The notes under the pieces: generated by a model
Told to the model about the DNA's origin: nothing
Seen by the model: the letters and a program-made list of their open reading frames with translations, nothing else
The model's database searches: none
Translations under genes and position numbers: made by a program
Source of the DNA: Promethearchaeati archaeon
GTDB lineage: Archaea > Asgardarchaeota > Heimdallarchaeia > JABLTI01
Length of the DNA stretch: 54,650 nucleotides
Assembly: GCA_013166835.1 (NCBI GenBank)
Contig: JABLTI010000006.1
Span: 1-54,650, forward strand
Reading direction: 5' to 3'
Shown: positions 1 to 8,755 of the stretch, one piece after another
Numbering within the stretch: position 1 is the stretch's first letter
Layout: the number at the start of each line of letters is the position of its first letter

Positions 1-107
1 AGTGCTACTTTCTTTTCCTTTGCATATTCCTTGCATGTTTTGCATCTATTTGGTCCTCTGGCACAATGTATTTTAGCCATTCGTTTGAGCACATATTTTT
101 CAGTCAT
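1..107 (-). CDS. partial small Cys-containing protein (runs off left edge)
   Basis: An open frame starts with ATG at 107 on the minus strand and runs without a stop to the window edge (35 codons visible). The visible peptide begins MTEKYVLKRMAKIHCARG and carries one Cys followed by a CxxC pair inside a Lys/Arg-rich stretch, which could be part of a metal site. A weak purine-rich GAGAAG lies just upstream of the ATG. It is oriented like the following gene upstream of it. Family not recognised. The fragment is short, so it could also be a chance frame. Confidence 0.35.
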   Translation of the reverse strand, partial: MTEKYVLKRMAKIHCARGPNRCKTCKEYAKEKKVA

Positions 108-184
108 TTCTTCTCTAGCCTTTAAAATGCTATTAATAATAAAGAGAAAGGTGCTATAGAATTAATATCTTTTCGAGGTCTGAC

Positions 185-1396
185 TTATTTTCGGCTGTTT
201 TTTGTAAAAACCTGCACTATCCCTCGAGTCATACAGAACACTACAAAATTAGCCATTTTATCTAGTGTTGTGTTTACCTTATGAGTTATTTCCATGACTG
301 TTTTTGTCCCATCAAACTCAGCGTATGCTTTCCCAAATCCTTCAAAATACTTCTTTTGTAATTCTCCCTCGAATGATTCATATTCTTCTTGTTTTATCAA
401 TTTCTTTGGCATTAATTGATCGGCTTGAATCATTAATACGATTACTTCTTTTACCATGTGCTCTTTTACGTTTTTGATTATTCTTTGGTCTATTATCTCG
501 AGTGTTTTGTTCATTGCTTCATTATTGAAGTTTAGTCCTGCTTCGGTTAATGCTTCATTTAGTACATCTATTTCTTGTACTAATGATGGTATTTTTGTCA
601 AACCATTTTGTGTTGGGAATAGTATTGATGAGAATCTTAAGTTTGAAGTTGAGACTATTATTGCTTGTTTTCCTTTCAAACTCACCATAGTGAATTTTTG
701 TTTCTTTCTTGGAATGATTACTCCTTGCAAATACATATCACGAACTTGTAGGGCTATGTCCAGTGGATACATCTTGTTTCCTTCTATCCAATCTGGTAGG
801 AATGAGCTGTTTACTTTGTCTCCTTCAAAGTCTATGAATAAAATGCCTTCCCAATTTTCTGATAGTTTTCCGACATTTCTCTGTTTTTCTACTACAAGGT
901 CTTTGAATATTGTTCTGCTTCCACGAACTGCTGCTTTTTTCTTTCCTATATCCTGATATTCTAGCAAAACCCTATCAATTAGATCACAAAAGTTCACTGG
1001 ATTTCCATAGGAAGTTCGCACTGCGAATTTCAGCATCTTTACAATTTCATCTTGATATTCCAAATAATCAACAAGTGCTACTGCTACATCTATGAATTCT
1101 GTTTTATTGACTTTTCTAATTGCTCGTCCAACGATTAGTTCTTCGCCTGTTCTGGTAGTAACTTTATCAATTTGTGCATGAGAAATTCCGGTATAGAATT
1201 CCCCTAAATGAGCTAAACTTTTCAAAAATTCCAAGTATTCACTTTTTTCTTGTGTCAATTTGTTTATGTAAGCAATTGGTCCAAGAATTATATCGAATGT
1301 CACCAAGAAGACAGCTTTCACACCCATCTCTCTCAAAATTGGCTTGGAGAAAGTGGATATCTCTAATTCTTTTATGTGTTCTTCCTCATTGGACAT
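185..1396 (-). CDS. unrecognised 403-aa protein, possible longin/roadblock-like N-terminus
   Basis: A 403-residue soluble protein without signal peptide or membrane segment. The ATG is preceded by a GGGGTGA ribosome-binding site about 8 nt upstream, which fixes the start. Residues about 25-45 contain a hydrophobic strand followed by a D-x3-GP turn (FDIILGP), a pattern seen in longin and roadblock-type profilin-like folds of small-GTPase regulators. I regard that resemblance as weak. The rest is mixed alpha/beta with a helical C-terminal third. No catalytic motif is visible. It is transcribed away from the 419-bp palindrome-bearing region on its upstream side. Function unknown. Confidence 0.75.
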   Translation of the reverse strand: MSNEEEHIKELEISTFSKPILREMGVKAVFLVTFDIILGPIAYINKLTQEKSEYLEFLKSLAHLGEFYTGISHAQIDKVTTRTGEELIVGRAIRKVNKTEFIDVAVALVDYLEYQDEIVKMLKFAVRTSYGNPVNFCDLIDRVLLEYQDIGKKKAAVRGSRTIFKDLVVEKQRNVGKLSENWEGILFIDFEGDKVNSSFLPDWIEGNKMYPLDIALQVRDMYLQGVIIPRKKQKFTMVSLKGKQAIIVSTSNLRFSSILFPTQNGLTKIPSLVQEIDVLNEALTEAGLNFNNEAMNKTLEIIDQRIIKNVKEHMVKEVIVLMIQADQLMPKKLIKQEEYESFEGELQKKYFEGFGKAYAEFDGTKTVMEITHKVNTTLDKMANFVVFCMTRGIVQVFTKNSRK

Positions 1397-1527
1397 TCTA
1401 ATTCACCCCTTCGTTGGGCGTCGTTAAACGAGGAAAGATTGTTGTCCATCACTATTGGATGTTTTGATGATAATCGGCAACTATTTCCTCTTTGACTTTC
1501 GTTCTCAAATACTTTTGAACGTTTGTA

Positions 1528-1713
1528 TTTTTTGTCGGAGACATATTGTTCAAGCTATACTCACAAGAGTTAGTTATATAACTAACTTTTTCTGCATTTT
1601 TTGTCGTCTTTTTTTTAAAAAAAAAACTTGCTTTCTTACAATTTTCTCTAGTATATACTTTGTTTTTCTTGTTTTTAAGGTTTGTAGAAAAATTATCCTT
1701 AGATTTTTGTCGG
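1528..1713. repeat. three TTTTTGTCG(G) copies in the divergent region
   Basis: Copies lie at 1528-1538, 1597-1606 and 1704-1713 (reverse complement CCGACAAAAA), spaced about 69 and 107 bp apart and flanking the 20-bp palindrome. Short and partly T-run driven, so the GTCG core is the only informative part. They could be repeated regulator half-sites. Confidence 0.35.
1568..1587. repeat. perfect 20-bp palindrome
   Basis: AGTTAGTTATATAACTAACT is fully self-complementary and is followed at once by a run of T residues on the plus strand. It could be a dimeric regulator operator for the divergent genes on either side, or a hairpin terminator, although no plus-strand gene lies upstream to be terminated. 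A related but imperfect sequence occurs around 14685-14701. Confidence 0.6.
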
Positions 1714-1815
1714 CAGATTGTTTTCTTTTCTTCATTAATATCTCGATATTGCGGATATTTATATTTTAGAAACTGACATATCTATATGATAGTATATTCA
1801 GAGGAGCGCGTACAC

Positions 1816-1968
1816 ATGCCAGTTGAATTGGACTATTGGGCTGAGAAATTACAGAGAGCTTATACAGAGCGTGATCATAAGAAAGAATATGTTCTCAAAG
1901 CTCCAACTAAGAAAGAATACTCTCAGTCAATAAAAAACAAAGCGTTCTCAATTTTTGAATTAGATTAG
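1816..1968 (+). CDS. small 50-aa hypothetical protein
   Basis: A short charged protein starting MPVELDYWAEKLQRAY. GAGGAG at 1801-1806 sits 9 nt before the ATG at 1816, a good archaeal ribosome-binding site, which favours this start over an in-frame ATG ten codons upstream. The peptide is amphipathic, helical-looking and rich in Lys, Glu and Tyr, with no Cys and no membrane segment. It converges with the 553-aa gene, its stop lying only 13 nt from that gene's end. Family unknown. The ribosome-binding site is the main evidence that it is real. Confidence 0.6.
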   Translation: MPVELDYWAEKLQRAYTERDHKKEYVLKAPTKKEYSQSIKNKAFSIFELD

Positions 1969-1981
1969 AAAGTACTTTTAC

Positions 1982-3643
1982 TTAGTGGAATTCTCTTTGA
2001 TCTTTTAATCGAGCAAATATAATTTTGCAGATGCTTTTATCTATATCCTCTTTATTATCATCTGACGCTTTCAAACCGATTTTTCCTAATTCTGCGATTA
2101 ATAGTGTGGTGGATTCACTTTCTGTTAATAGCAAACCTAATTCCAAGGATAATTTCTTTAACAATTTTGCTCCTGCTACAAGTTCCTCTGGATTATTAAA
2201 CAACTCTTTCAGGTATTCATCTCGAACTATTATCCACAAATCCTTCTCAGAAGCTTCTTTTAGTTTTTGTCTTATATTTACTTCGGTGGTTAATTTCTGT
2301 GCATCATTTTCTTTTGCTATAGCGTTTTCAACCTTAACTGCCAAAGCAGGATCATTTTCGATGATTTTCCCTATTTCTATTCTTAAATCCTCTCCAGTAG
2401 AATACATATCCATAATTGTTTCTTCTAATAATCTTAGTACCTTTTCGTCTACACTTAAACCAGGATATTCTTTTGCTCCTACAGGTGATAATCTATACAT
2501 TAATTGGACATCAAATTTCTTTAACAGTTTTGCTACATTCATCTGTGTGATTCCAAATTCATTCAATATTCTCTCGTAAAACTCCTTTGCAAAATAGGAG
2601 GGTTTCTGTTTATGTGTTTTAGTCGCGATATCGAAGTTCTCTCTCACAAGTTCACGTATTGTAGTTTGTACCTTGTCGACAGATAAACCTTCAACATTGG
2701 TTATTGTAAGTGCAATTTTATCATCTATTATGGCATCTTTTTTCGTTGCAACTCCTGAACTGCCTTCTTTCTTTTCTCCATTTGAAAACTTCATTAGATA
2801 TTCGATATTTGATTTCAAATCCAATGCTTCATATTCCATAATGAGTCTATTCTCTAGAATTAATTCAGAAGCAATACGCCAATTCATTTGTGTTCTATCT
2901 TTTTTACTAATTTTGAGATGTTTTTTAATCGTTTCATATTCTTGTATTGCTTTATTTGCCCACCCTTTACTTTCTAGTTCTGAAAGAATGAATTCAATTG
3001 AGTCTATATTTGCACCAAATCTATTATATAGCTCTTCAATTATTACTTCCCCTTTCTCTCTAGCTTTTTGGCGCATATAGCAAATGATACTTACAGCAGC
3101 ATCATAGAAATTAGCTCTTTTATGGTCTTGCACCCAGGAGAACAACATTGGTTTGATTGCTTCTGCTGTTATATAGGCTCTTTCAATAATATACAGAGCA
3201 GAATCTTCTTTTTCTCCTGCTAAATCGCCAAAAAGAGATTGATCTAAAGTGATGAGTTTTGTTACTCTTTTTAATAATTTCTTTGGAAAATCATTGGAAA
3301 CATATTTTATCCAAAATCCTTCTTCCATGGAGAATCGGATTAGAAATGAATAAATGTCAGGTAATTCGTATTTTGCTTCCTTTAATCGGCTTATCTCGTT
3401 TTTAAAGTAATTTGCGGATAATTTTCGAGGGATATCATATTCAAATTCAAGGACAAAAACAACTTTTGCTATTTCATCTTGTAATTTGAATTCTTTAACG
3501 ATATCTTTTATCTCATTGTCAGGAACTACTACTGTGCGTTCTAGAATTCGATCTTGGTCAGCTGTTTTGATTTTATTGAACGCTTCCACTGCTTCTCTTA
3601 AAACCTCTTGACTTGCAAGGTCACCAAGATCACGTTCCAACAT
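1982..3643 (-). CDS. unrecognised 553-aa helical protein
   Basis: A 553-residue, mostly alpha-helical, soluble protein with many charged residues. No signal peptide, membrane segment, P-loop or metal-binding motif is visible. Residues about 200-265 and 330-400 have the helix-turn-helix spacing of winged-helix segments (for example a YERILNEFGITQMNVAKLL stretch), but this is only a fold guess. A CGGAGT sequence lies about 11 nt before the ATG. It is monocistronic by spacing: 182 bp separate it from the next minus-strand gene. I do not recognise the family. Confidence 0.75.
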   Translation of the reverse strand: MLERDLGDLASQEVLREAVEAFNKIKTADQDRILERTVVVPDNEIKDIVKEFKLQDEIAKVVFVLEFEYDIPRKLSANYFKNEISRLKEAKYELPDIYSFLIRFSMEEGFWIKYVSNDFPKKLLKRVTKLITLDQSLFGDLAGEKEDSALYIIERAYITAEAIKPMLFSWVQDHKRANFYDAAVSIICYMRQKAREKGEVIIEELYNRFGANIDSIEFILSELESKGWANKAIQEYETIKKHLKISKKDRTQMNWRIASELILENRLIMEYEALDLKSNIEYLMKFSNGEKKEGSSGVATKKDAIIDDKIALTITNVEGLSVDKVQTTIRELVRENFDIATKTHKQKPSYFAKEFYERILNEFGITQMNVAKLLKKFDVQLMYRLSPVGAKEYPGLSVDEKVLRLLEETIMDMYSTGEDLRIEIGKIIENDPALAVKVENAIAKENDAQKLTTEVNIRQKLKEASEKDLWIIVRDEYLKELFNNPEELVAGAKLLKKLSLELGLLLTESESTTLLIAELGKIGLKASDDNKEDIDKSICKIIFARLKDQREFH

Positions 3644-3825
3644 TTGCTTGTTTTACTCCGTTTATTTGAGTTTTTTACATTCATTTGCTATTACCAATTC
3701 CTCTAAAATAGCAAGTATACTTTTTCAATTACTTAACTAATTGTAAGGTAATTTTAAAATACAAATGGTATCGGCAAATTGCTCTTGTTATGGAATATAT
3801 TTGATGAAAACAGCTAAAAAAGTGA

Positions 3826-4089
3826 TTAGTCAAAAATCTCTGATTGTTCTTCTTTGACATTCTCTTCTTTATTCTTTTGTTTTTCTTCTTCTTCACTTTT
3901 TCTGGAAAAATAAATCACTACAAAGAAGAATCCACAACCAAGGAGAAAGACTCCAAAAACAATCCAGAGTGTTACTTCAAGAAGTGCTAGAACAATAGCT
4001 AGAACCCAACAGAGTATTATAACTACTAGCATCAGATCGAAAACCAAAGCTAAACCGACATCTTTTGCATCTTCTTTTAGTGTAGACAT
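3826..4089 (-). CDS. small two-helix membrane protein
   Basis: An 87-residue protein with two adjacent hydrophobic segments (about residues 13-35 and 40-62), followed by a highly charged Lys/Glu-rich tail of about 25 residues that is probably cytoplasmic. I place the start at the ATG at 4089: the in-frame GTG three codons upstream lies inside the AGGTGA ribosome-binding sequence itself. The same arrangement recurs in other genes here. No family recognised. It lies divergent to the PlsY-like gene. Confidence 0.65.
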   Translation of the reverse strand: MSTLKEDAKDVGLALVFDLMLVVIILCWVLAIVLALLEVTLWIVFGVFLLGCGFFFVVIYFSRKSEEEEKQKNKEENVKEEQSEIFD

Positions 4090-4249
4090 TTCTCTCACTT
4101 CACCTACTGATAGGTTTGTTAGTGTTTATTGCTTTTTTAGTTTTTGCCAAGAATTAAAATTAACTCTAGAATGCTACTTTTAAGCAACAAAATTTTAAAT
4201 TCCTATGTTGTAATATTATTAGTTTATTAGATATAAACAGGAGATAATA

Positions 4250-4930
4250 ATGTACCAATATTTCATTGCACCCATTATTGGATATCTATTGGGTTCTATA
4301 CCTTTTGCATGGTTAATTGTGAAACTCGTTACAGGAAAAGATGTTCGCAAAGAAGGTTCAGGTTCTGTTAGCACAAGAAATACTGTCCGAACGGCTGGTT
4401 ATTTCTGGGCAATTCTAACAGCTTCTCTTGATGTTACCAAAGGATTTCTTGCTGCGTTTCTGGTACGATTTTATTTTACTCAACTACCAGTGGCATTATC
4501 TGATGATATGTCAATCTTATGTACTGCCCTTGCAGGAATAGGAGCATTTGCTGGACATTTATGGATGCCCTGGTTAGGATTCAAAGGTGGAAAAGGATTC
4601 GCCGTTTTTTCAGGAGCATTAATTGTGCTTAATCCATATGGAATTTTAGTTTGGTGGTTAAGTCTTCCAATTTTCCTAATTATTATCAGATACAGCTATC
4701 TTGGAGGATTAAGTGCAACCATATCTGCAGCTCTTTTAGGTATGTTCTTCTTCATTTTCGGGCATGCAAATGGAATCCCTAATGACTATTGGAGTGATTG
4801 GGGTGTTATGGTTCATGGTTTTGGATGTGTCGTTGTGCTTTTACTCCGGCTGATTCCTGATTTCAAAGCTATGAAAGCAGGCGAAATCAAACGCTGGTCC
4901 GGTATGAAAGTTTCACAATGGATGCGGTAA
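4250..4930 (+). CDS. plsY: PlsY-like glycerol-3-phosphate acyltransferase family membrane protein
   Basis: A 226-residue polytopic membrane protein of the PlsY family, which in bacteria transfers an acyl group from acyl-phosphate to glycerol-3-phosphate. The family hallmarks are visible: GSIPFAWLI at residues 15-23, an Arg followed by the glycine loop GSGSVSTRN at 36-44, D-x2-KG at 61-65, GH at 102-103 and FKGGKG at 111-116. The usual loop is GSGN-x-GATN, so several loop residues differ while GSG, the last Asn and the following Arg are kept. AGGAGAT at 4239 supports the ATG, and an A/T box lies near 4190-4201. It is followed by a clear hairpin terminator. The substrate in an archaeon is uncertain. 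Confidence 0.85.
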   Translation: MYQYFIAPIIGYLLGSIPFAWLIVKLVTGKDVRKEGSGSVSTRNTVRTAGYFWAILTASLDVTKGFLAAFLVRFYFTQLPVALSDDMSILCTALAGIGAFAGHLWMPWLGFKGGKGFAVFSGALIVLNPYGILVWWLSLPIFLIIIRYSYLGGLSATISAALLGMFFFIFGHANGIPNDYWSDWGVMVHGFGCVVVLLLRLIPDFKAMKAGEIKRWSGMKVSQWMR

Positions 4931-4948
4931 AAGATAAAAACAGAAATT

Positions 4949-4971
4949 AGCAGTTTGTTTACTGCTTTTTT
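4949..4971 (+). terminator. bidirectional hairpin terminator
   Basis: AGCAGT and ACTGCT form a perfect 6-bp stem around a 6-nt loop and are followed by a T run on the plus strand. On the minus strand the same stem is followed by another T-rich tract (rc of 4931-4940), so it can serve both the PlsY-like gene and the convergent kinase-like gene. Confidence 0.65.
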
Positions 4972-5015
4972 CTTCACTTTATTCTGAGAAGAAATTTGAG
5001 CATTTTACTATCAAT

Positions 5016-7022
5016 TTATTTAGTTTTCATGATTCTATCATGAGCTTTCTTATTTTTAGGCAATGTAAATTTAAATGTCGAACCTTTGTTTTTTCCATCT
5101 GATTCAGCTAATACTGTGCCCCCGTGAGCTTCTACAAGGCTTTTCACCACAGCTAATCCTAAACCCGAGCCAGGACTTTTCGGATCTACTTTTACATATT
5201 GTTCAAAAATTCGTTTCAAATCTTTCTTGTATATTCCTAATCCGTTATCAATCACTGAAATTTCTATGAAATCTTTATTCAGATTCTTTGCAATAATTCG
5301 AATATTACTATCTTTTTCTGTGAATTTAATCGCATTAAGAACTAGATTCTTAATTATTCTTACAACTTGTTCTTTGTCGCACCAGGCACTTAATTTATCT
5401 GGAATATCGTGTGACACAATGAATCCCTTGTCTATTATTACAGATCCAACAGCAGTTAGAGAATCAGATACAATGGCTCTTAGTTGGTATTGTTTGTGTT
5501 TCAGTGTGTATCCTTGAGTTTCTAAGGTGGAATGATCCATGATTTCGAGAATACTTCGTGAAACATTTGCTAGATTGTTTCGTAAGTATTCAATGGTTCC
5601 AAATACTTCATCACCAAGCTCTCCCAACTGTCCTAAGAGTATTTGATCTAATAATTCTTTTGAGCTTCTTAATGGATCCAGTAATCCTGTTGAGGTTACC
5701 TCCATGAAATTTGAGCGCTCTCTATTTACTTCTTGGAGTTTTTCGTTAAGCTCTTCTAGTTTTACATAAGAAGTTGTTAGCTCTTCTTCTTGTAATGCAA
5801 GCTTTGTTACATCTTCACATAGTGCTAGGATCTCTGTGATTTCTCCTTCCTTATTAGCCATAGGAACGACTTTCAAACTTATAATTGTGAATGGCTGAGG
5901 GAATTTTACGTCTACGTTTTTTATCTTTAATCGATTAACATCCACTTTTTCTCCAGATAAACCCTTTTTGAATAATTTAATCAAGGAAACTGGAAAAGCA
6001 GCTTTTTGTTTGTCTTTCTTGCCTTTTATGATATCAGCACCAACAAGATCATTTCTTTTCTTCTCTGCCATAATTTCAACTAAAGGATTCAAACCAGTCA
6101 ATATGCCCTTAGAATTAATTGTTAAAATCGCAATTGGGGAATTTTCTATGATATTGTCTAATTCTTGTCTTGTTCTTCTGAATTTCTCTTCAGGAACTAA
6201 GGCACTAAAGAGTGCTGAATGTAATTTATACATGTCTGGAACAGAGGTTAATTGTTCATCTCCGATTGCTATTGTTGGTAATGACATTATATCGTATTTT
6301 TCAGCTAGTTCAGGTTCCTCATCAATATCCACTTTTCTATAAGTAATTTTTCCACTATAGGATGCTAAAACTTCTTGAAGTACTTCCTCTGCTGGTGCAC
6401 AGTACACACAGTCTTTTGAAGTGAAAAGGTAGATTTCTGTGTAAATGGTAGTTGTATCAGCAATAATAGATGCTAGTTGTTCATAAAGTTCGAGGAGATT
6501 ATTATATAGTGTTTGCAATTCCATATTTTTATTACGCAATTCTCTTTCGACAATTTTCCGATCGCTAATGTCAGTTATAATAGCATATGTTCCAATAGAT
6601 TCCCCATCAGGACCTAATATTGGTGTTCCGCTAATTAGCACCGGAATTTTCGAACCTAATTTTGATCTGAAAGAAATTTCATACTGTGATGTTTTCTTTT
6701 CGGTAAATCTTTTTTCTGATTCTCGACTTACTCGAGCACGATCTGATTCCATAACTATGTCAATGGAATTCATACCAAGTAATTCATCTTCCTTGTACCC
6801 AAGCATTTTGCAGATTTTTGGATTAACATAGATTATGTTGAGATTCATATCAGAGGCTACGATTCCTTCAGGCATAGTATCAACTAAAGTCTTGTACCAT
6901 CCACTAGAAGTGAGGATCTTTTCCAAAATAGGATGAGTCTTGAAATCACTCTCTCTATTTATATCGGATTTCACTATTGGTAGCTCCGGGTACAAAACAT
7001 AGAGTACATTGAATATACTCAC
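5016..7022 (-). CDS. PAS-thioredoxin-PAS histidine-kinase-like protein lacking the phospho-acceptor His
   Basis: A 668-residue soluble sensor-like protein. Order: PAS domain (about 42-155), coiled coil (155-195), thioredoxin/glutaredoxin-like domain with a CVYC pair at 205-208 and a cis-Pro-type SLPT at 247-250, second PAS-like domain (285-408), coiled coil, DHp-like helix pair (435-503), then a HATPase domain with the N-box Asn563, D592-x-G and a GSGLGL loop (618-623). The DHp box reads FMEVTSTGLLDPL where histidine kinases have F-x3-SHELRTPL, so Thr445 stands where the His should be. The ATP site looks intact. The start is GTG at 7022. A stop lies further upstream in frame and no ATG precedes it. 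No response regulator is adjacent. Confidence 0.85.
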   Translation of the reverse strand: MSIFNVLYVLYPELPIVKSDINRESDFKTHPILEKILTSSGWYKTLVDTMPEGIVASDMNLNIIYVNPKICKMLGYKEDELLGMNSIDIVMESDRARVSRESEKRFTEKKTSQYEISFRSKLGSKIPVLISGTPILGPDGESIGTYAIITDISDRKIVERELRNKNMELQTLYNNLLELYEQLASIIADTTTIYTEIYLFTSKDCVYCAPAEEVLQEVLASYSGKITYRKVDIDEEPELAEKYDIMSLPTIAIGDEQLTSVPDMYKLHSALFSALVPEEKFRRTRQELDNIIENSPIAILTINSKGILTGLNPLVEIMAEKKRNDLVGADIIKGKKDKQKAAFPVSLIKLFKKGLSGEKVDVNRLKIKNVDVKFPQPFTIISLKVVPMANKEGEITEILALCEDVTKLALQEEELTTSYVKLEELNEKLQEVNRERSNFMEVTSTGLLDPLRSSKELLDQILLGQLGELGDEVFGTIEYLRNNLANVSRSILEIMDHSTLETQGYTLKHKQYQLRAIVSDSLTAVGSVIIDKGFIVSHDIPDKLSAWCDKEQVVRIIKNLVLNAIKFTEKDSNIRIIAKNLNKDFIEISVIDNGLGIYKKDLKRIFEQYVKVDPKSPGSGLGLAVVKSLVEAHGGTVLAESDGKNKGSTFKFTLPKNKKAHDRIMKTK

Positions 7023-7116
7023 AGAATTTTGACCATTTTTCTCAAATAAATCTTCTGCTTTAGTACTTTTCGACGAAATATTGCTTTTTTTGCTTAATAA
7101 AATTTATCCCGAGACT

Positions 7117-8745
7117 TTAATGGTCTTTCACTTTTCCATTACTTTCATCTTGTTTTATGCTTTTTTCAGTTCTTTTTTGCTGTTCGCCCCAAGCCCCTCC
7201 ACCAGGGGTTTCTATAACGATTAGTTCTTCTGCGTTCACTGTTGTGGTTGTTTTACCTGGTAAGATTATTTTTTTACCATCAGTTTTAATGACATAATAG
7301 ATTCCTTTCTTCCCGTCTTCTCCTCCGGCTAATCCCCAAGGAGCAGTTTTCTGTCTTTCACCCAATACACTAACTACAACAGGCACTTTAGTTCTGAATT
7401 GCCGTATAATTCCTAAACCACCGCGAAATCGACCATTTCCACAACTATCTTCTCTTAAAGCATACTTTTCAACAACCAGGGGATATCTAACTTCTATTTC
7501 TTCAATAGGAGTATTCATGGTATTTGTCATATGAGAGTGAATGCCATCTATTCCATCCTTTGTTGGGCGACCTCCCGCTCCTCCACCAATTGTCTCGTAA
7601 AATGTAAACGGTCTACCGGAGTGATCAGTTCCACCAATTATGAGATTGTTCATTGTTCCTTGAGAAGCTGCTGGAATTCTATCTGGCAATATCTTTGAAA
7701 ACGCTTTCAACAAAGTATCAACAATTCTTTGTGAAGTTTCTACGTTTCCACCCACAACTGCAGCAGGTGAACGAGCATTAAGAATGGTTCCTTCAGGAAC
7801 GATAACCGACAGATGTCTGTATAAACCTTCGTTAGCAGGGATCGTTGGATCAGTTATTGCTCGTAAAACATAGTAAGAACCTGAAAGAGTTACAGCATAA
7901 GGGCAGTTAATTGCGCCCTTTACTTGTTCTGAGGTACCAGTAAAATCAAAAGTAACATGCTTTCTTGTCATCTTTACATTAACAACTAATTCCACAAGAT
8001 CATCTACAATTCCATCTCCATCCATGTAGTCCTTCCCTTCAGCTTCGCGTTCAGGATAGCCACTCAAGATAGATAGAAATCTTCTTTCTGAGTAATTGAG
8101 TATATCATCTACTGCTAGTTTGTATGTTTTCATCCCTTTTTGGGTTATCAATTCTTGAAGTCTTTTCTCACCAGTCCAATTCGAGGATAATTGAGCCATT
8201 AGGTCACCTTTTCTAATCTTCGGAGTTCGAGAATTAGTCATAATAAAATTCAAGATGTCTTTACTTACCTCTCCTTTTGAGACCAATTTAACAGGAGGTA
8301 TTCTTAATCCTTCTTGGAATATTTCTGTTGCATTTCCTGGCATAGATCCAGGAGCCATTCCACCAATATCATTGTGATGCGCTCTACTCACAGAATAACC
8401 TGCAAGAACGTCTTTGAAGAAAATGGGAGTTATAATTGTAATGTCAGGTAAATGTGTTCCTCCCAAGTATGGATCATTCAATATAAACGAATCACCAGGA
8501 TAAATCTCCCCCTCGAATTTCTTTTCAATACTCCTAACAGCAATTGGCATTGCCCCTAAGTGGACAGGTATGTGTTCTGCTTGGGCGATCATTCTTCCCT
8601 TATAATCAAATAAAGCACAGCTGTGATCCATTCGTTCTTTGATGTTTGTGCTATAGGCTGCATTTCTTAAGATAATACCCATTTCTTCAGCAATGTATTC
8701 TAATCCCCCACGAATAACTTCTCGAGTAATTACATCAACGTTCAT
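7117..8745 (-). CDS. hyuB: hydantoinase B / oxoprolinase B-type subunit
   Basis: A protein of about 542 residues of the HyuB family, the partner of HyuA in ATP-dependent ring-opening amidohydrolases (5-oxoproline, N-methylhydantoin) and related acetone-carboxylase-like enzymes. Family features: an N-terminal block with NIKERMDHSCALFD, the LNDPYLGGTHLPDITI metal-site region and the glycine-rich C-terminal GGGAGGRPTKDG segment. The ATG at 8745 lies 10 nt after the hyuA stop; a GTG two codons earlier (8751) is also possible. Tight spacing shows one operon with hyuA. The natural substrate cannot be read from sequence. Confidence 0.9.
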   Translation of the reverse strand: MNVDVITREVIRGGLEYIAEEMGIILRNAAYSTNIKERMDHSCALFDYKGRMIAQAEHIPVHLGAMPIAVRSIEKKFEGEIYPGDSFILNDPYLGGTHLPDITIITPIFFKDVLAGYSVSRAHHNDIGGMAPGSMPGNATEIFQEGLRIPPVKLVSKGEVSKDILNFIMTNSRTPKIRKGDLMAQLSSNWTGEKRLQELITQKGMKTYKLAVDDILNYSERRFLSILSGYPEREAEGKDYMDGDGIVDDLVELVVNVKMTRKHVTFDFTGTSEQVKGAINCPYAVTLSGSYYVLRAITDPTIPANEGLYRHLSVIVPEGTILNARSPAAVVGGNVETSQRIVDTLLKAFSKILPDRIPAASQGTMNNLIIGGTDHSGRPFTFYETIGGGAGGRPTKDGIDGIHSHMTNTMNTPIEEIEVRYPLVVEKYALREDSCGNGRFRGGLGIIRQFRTKVPVVVSVLGERQKTAPWGLAGGEDGKKGIYYVIKTDGKKIILPGKTTTTVNAEELIVIETPGGGAWGEQQKRTEKSIKQDESNGKVKDH

Positions 8746-8755
8746 TGTCACATTT

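Larger units (their letters stand above)
1397..1815. other. 419-bp AT-rich divergent intergenic region
   Basis: This separates the minus-strand 403-aa gene from the plus-strand 50-aa gene. It contains a perfect 20-bp palindrome (1568-1587) followed by a T run, and three copies of a TTTTTGTCG motif (1528-1538, 1597-1606, 1704-1713). A plus-strand 104-codon open frame crosses it, but it is Phe/Ile-rich low-complexity, has no ribosome-binding site and looks non-coding. I see no RNA gene here. Confidence 0.6.

Noticed and set aside
1455-1769. 104-codon plus-strand frame with repeated FCRR/FCRL-like runs
   Set aside because: Phe/Ile-rich low-complexity composition, no ribosome-binding site, and it lies across the palindrome and T runs of a divergent control region.
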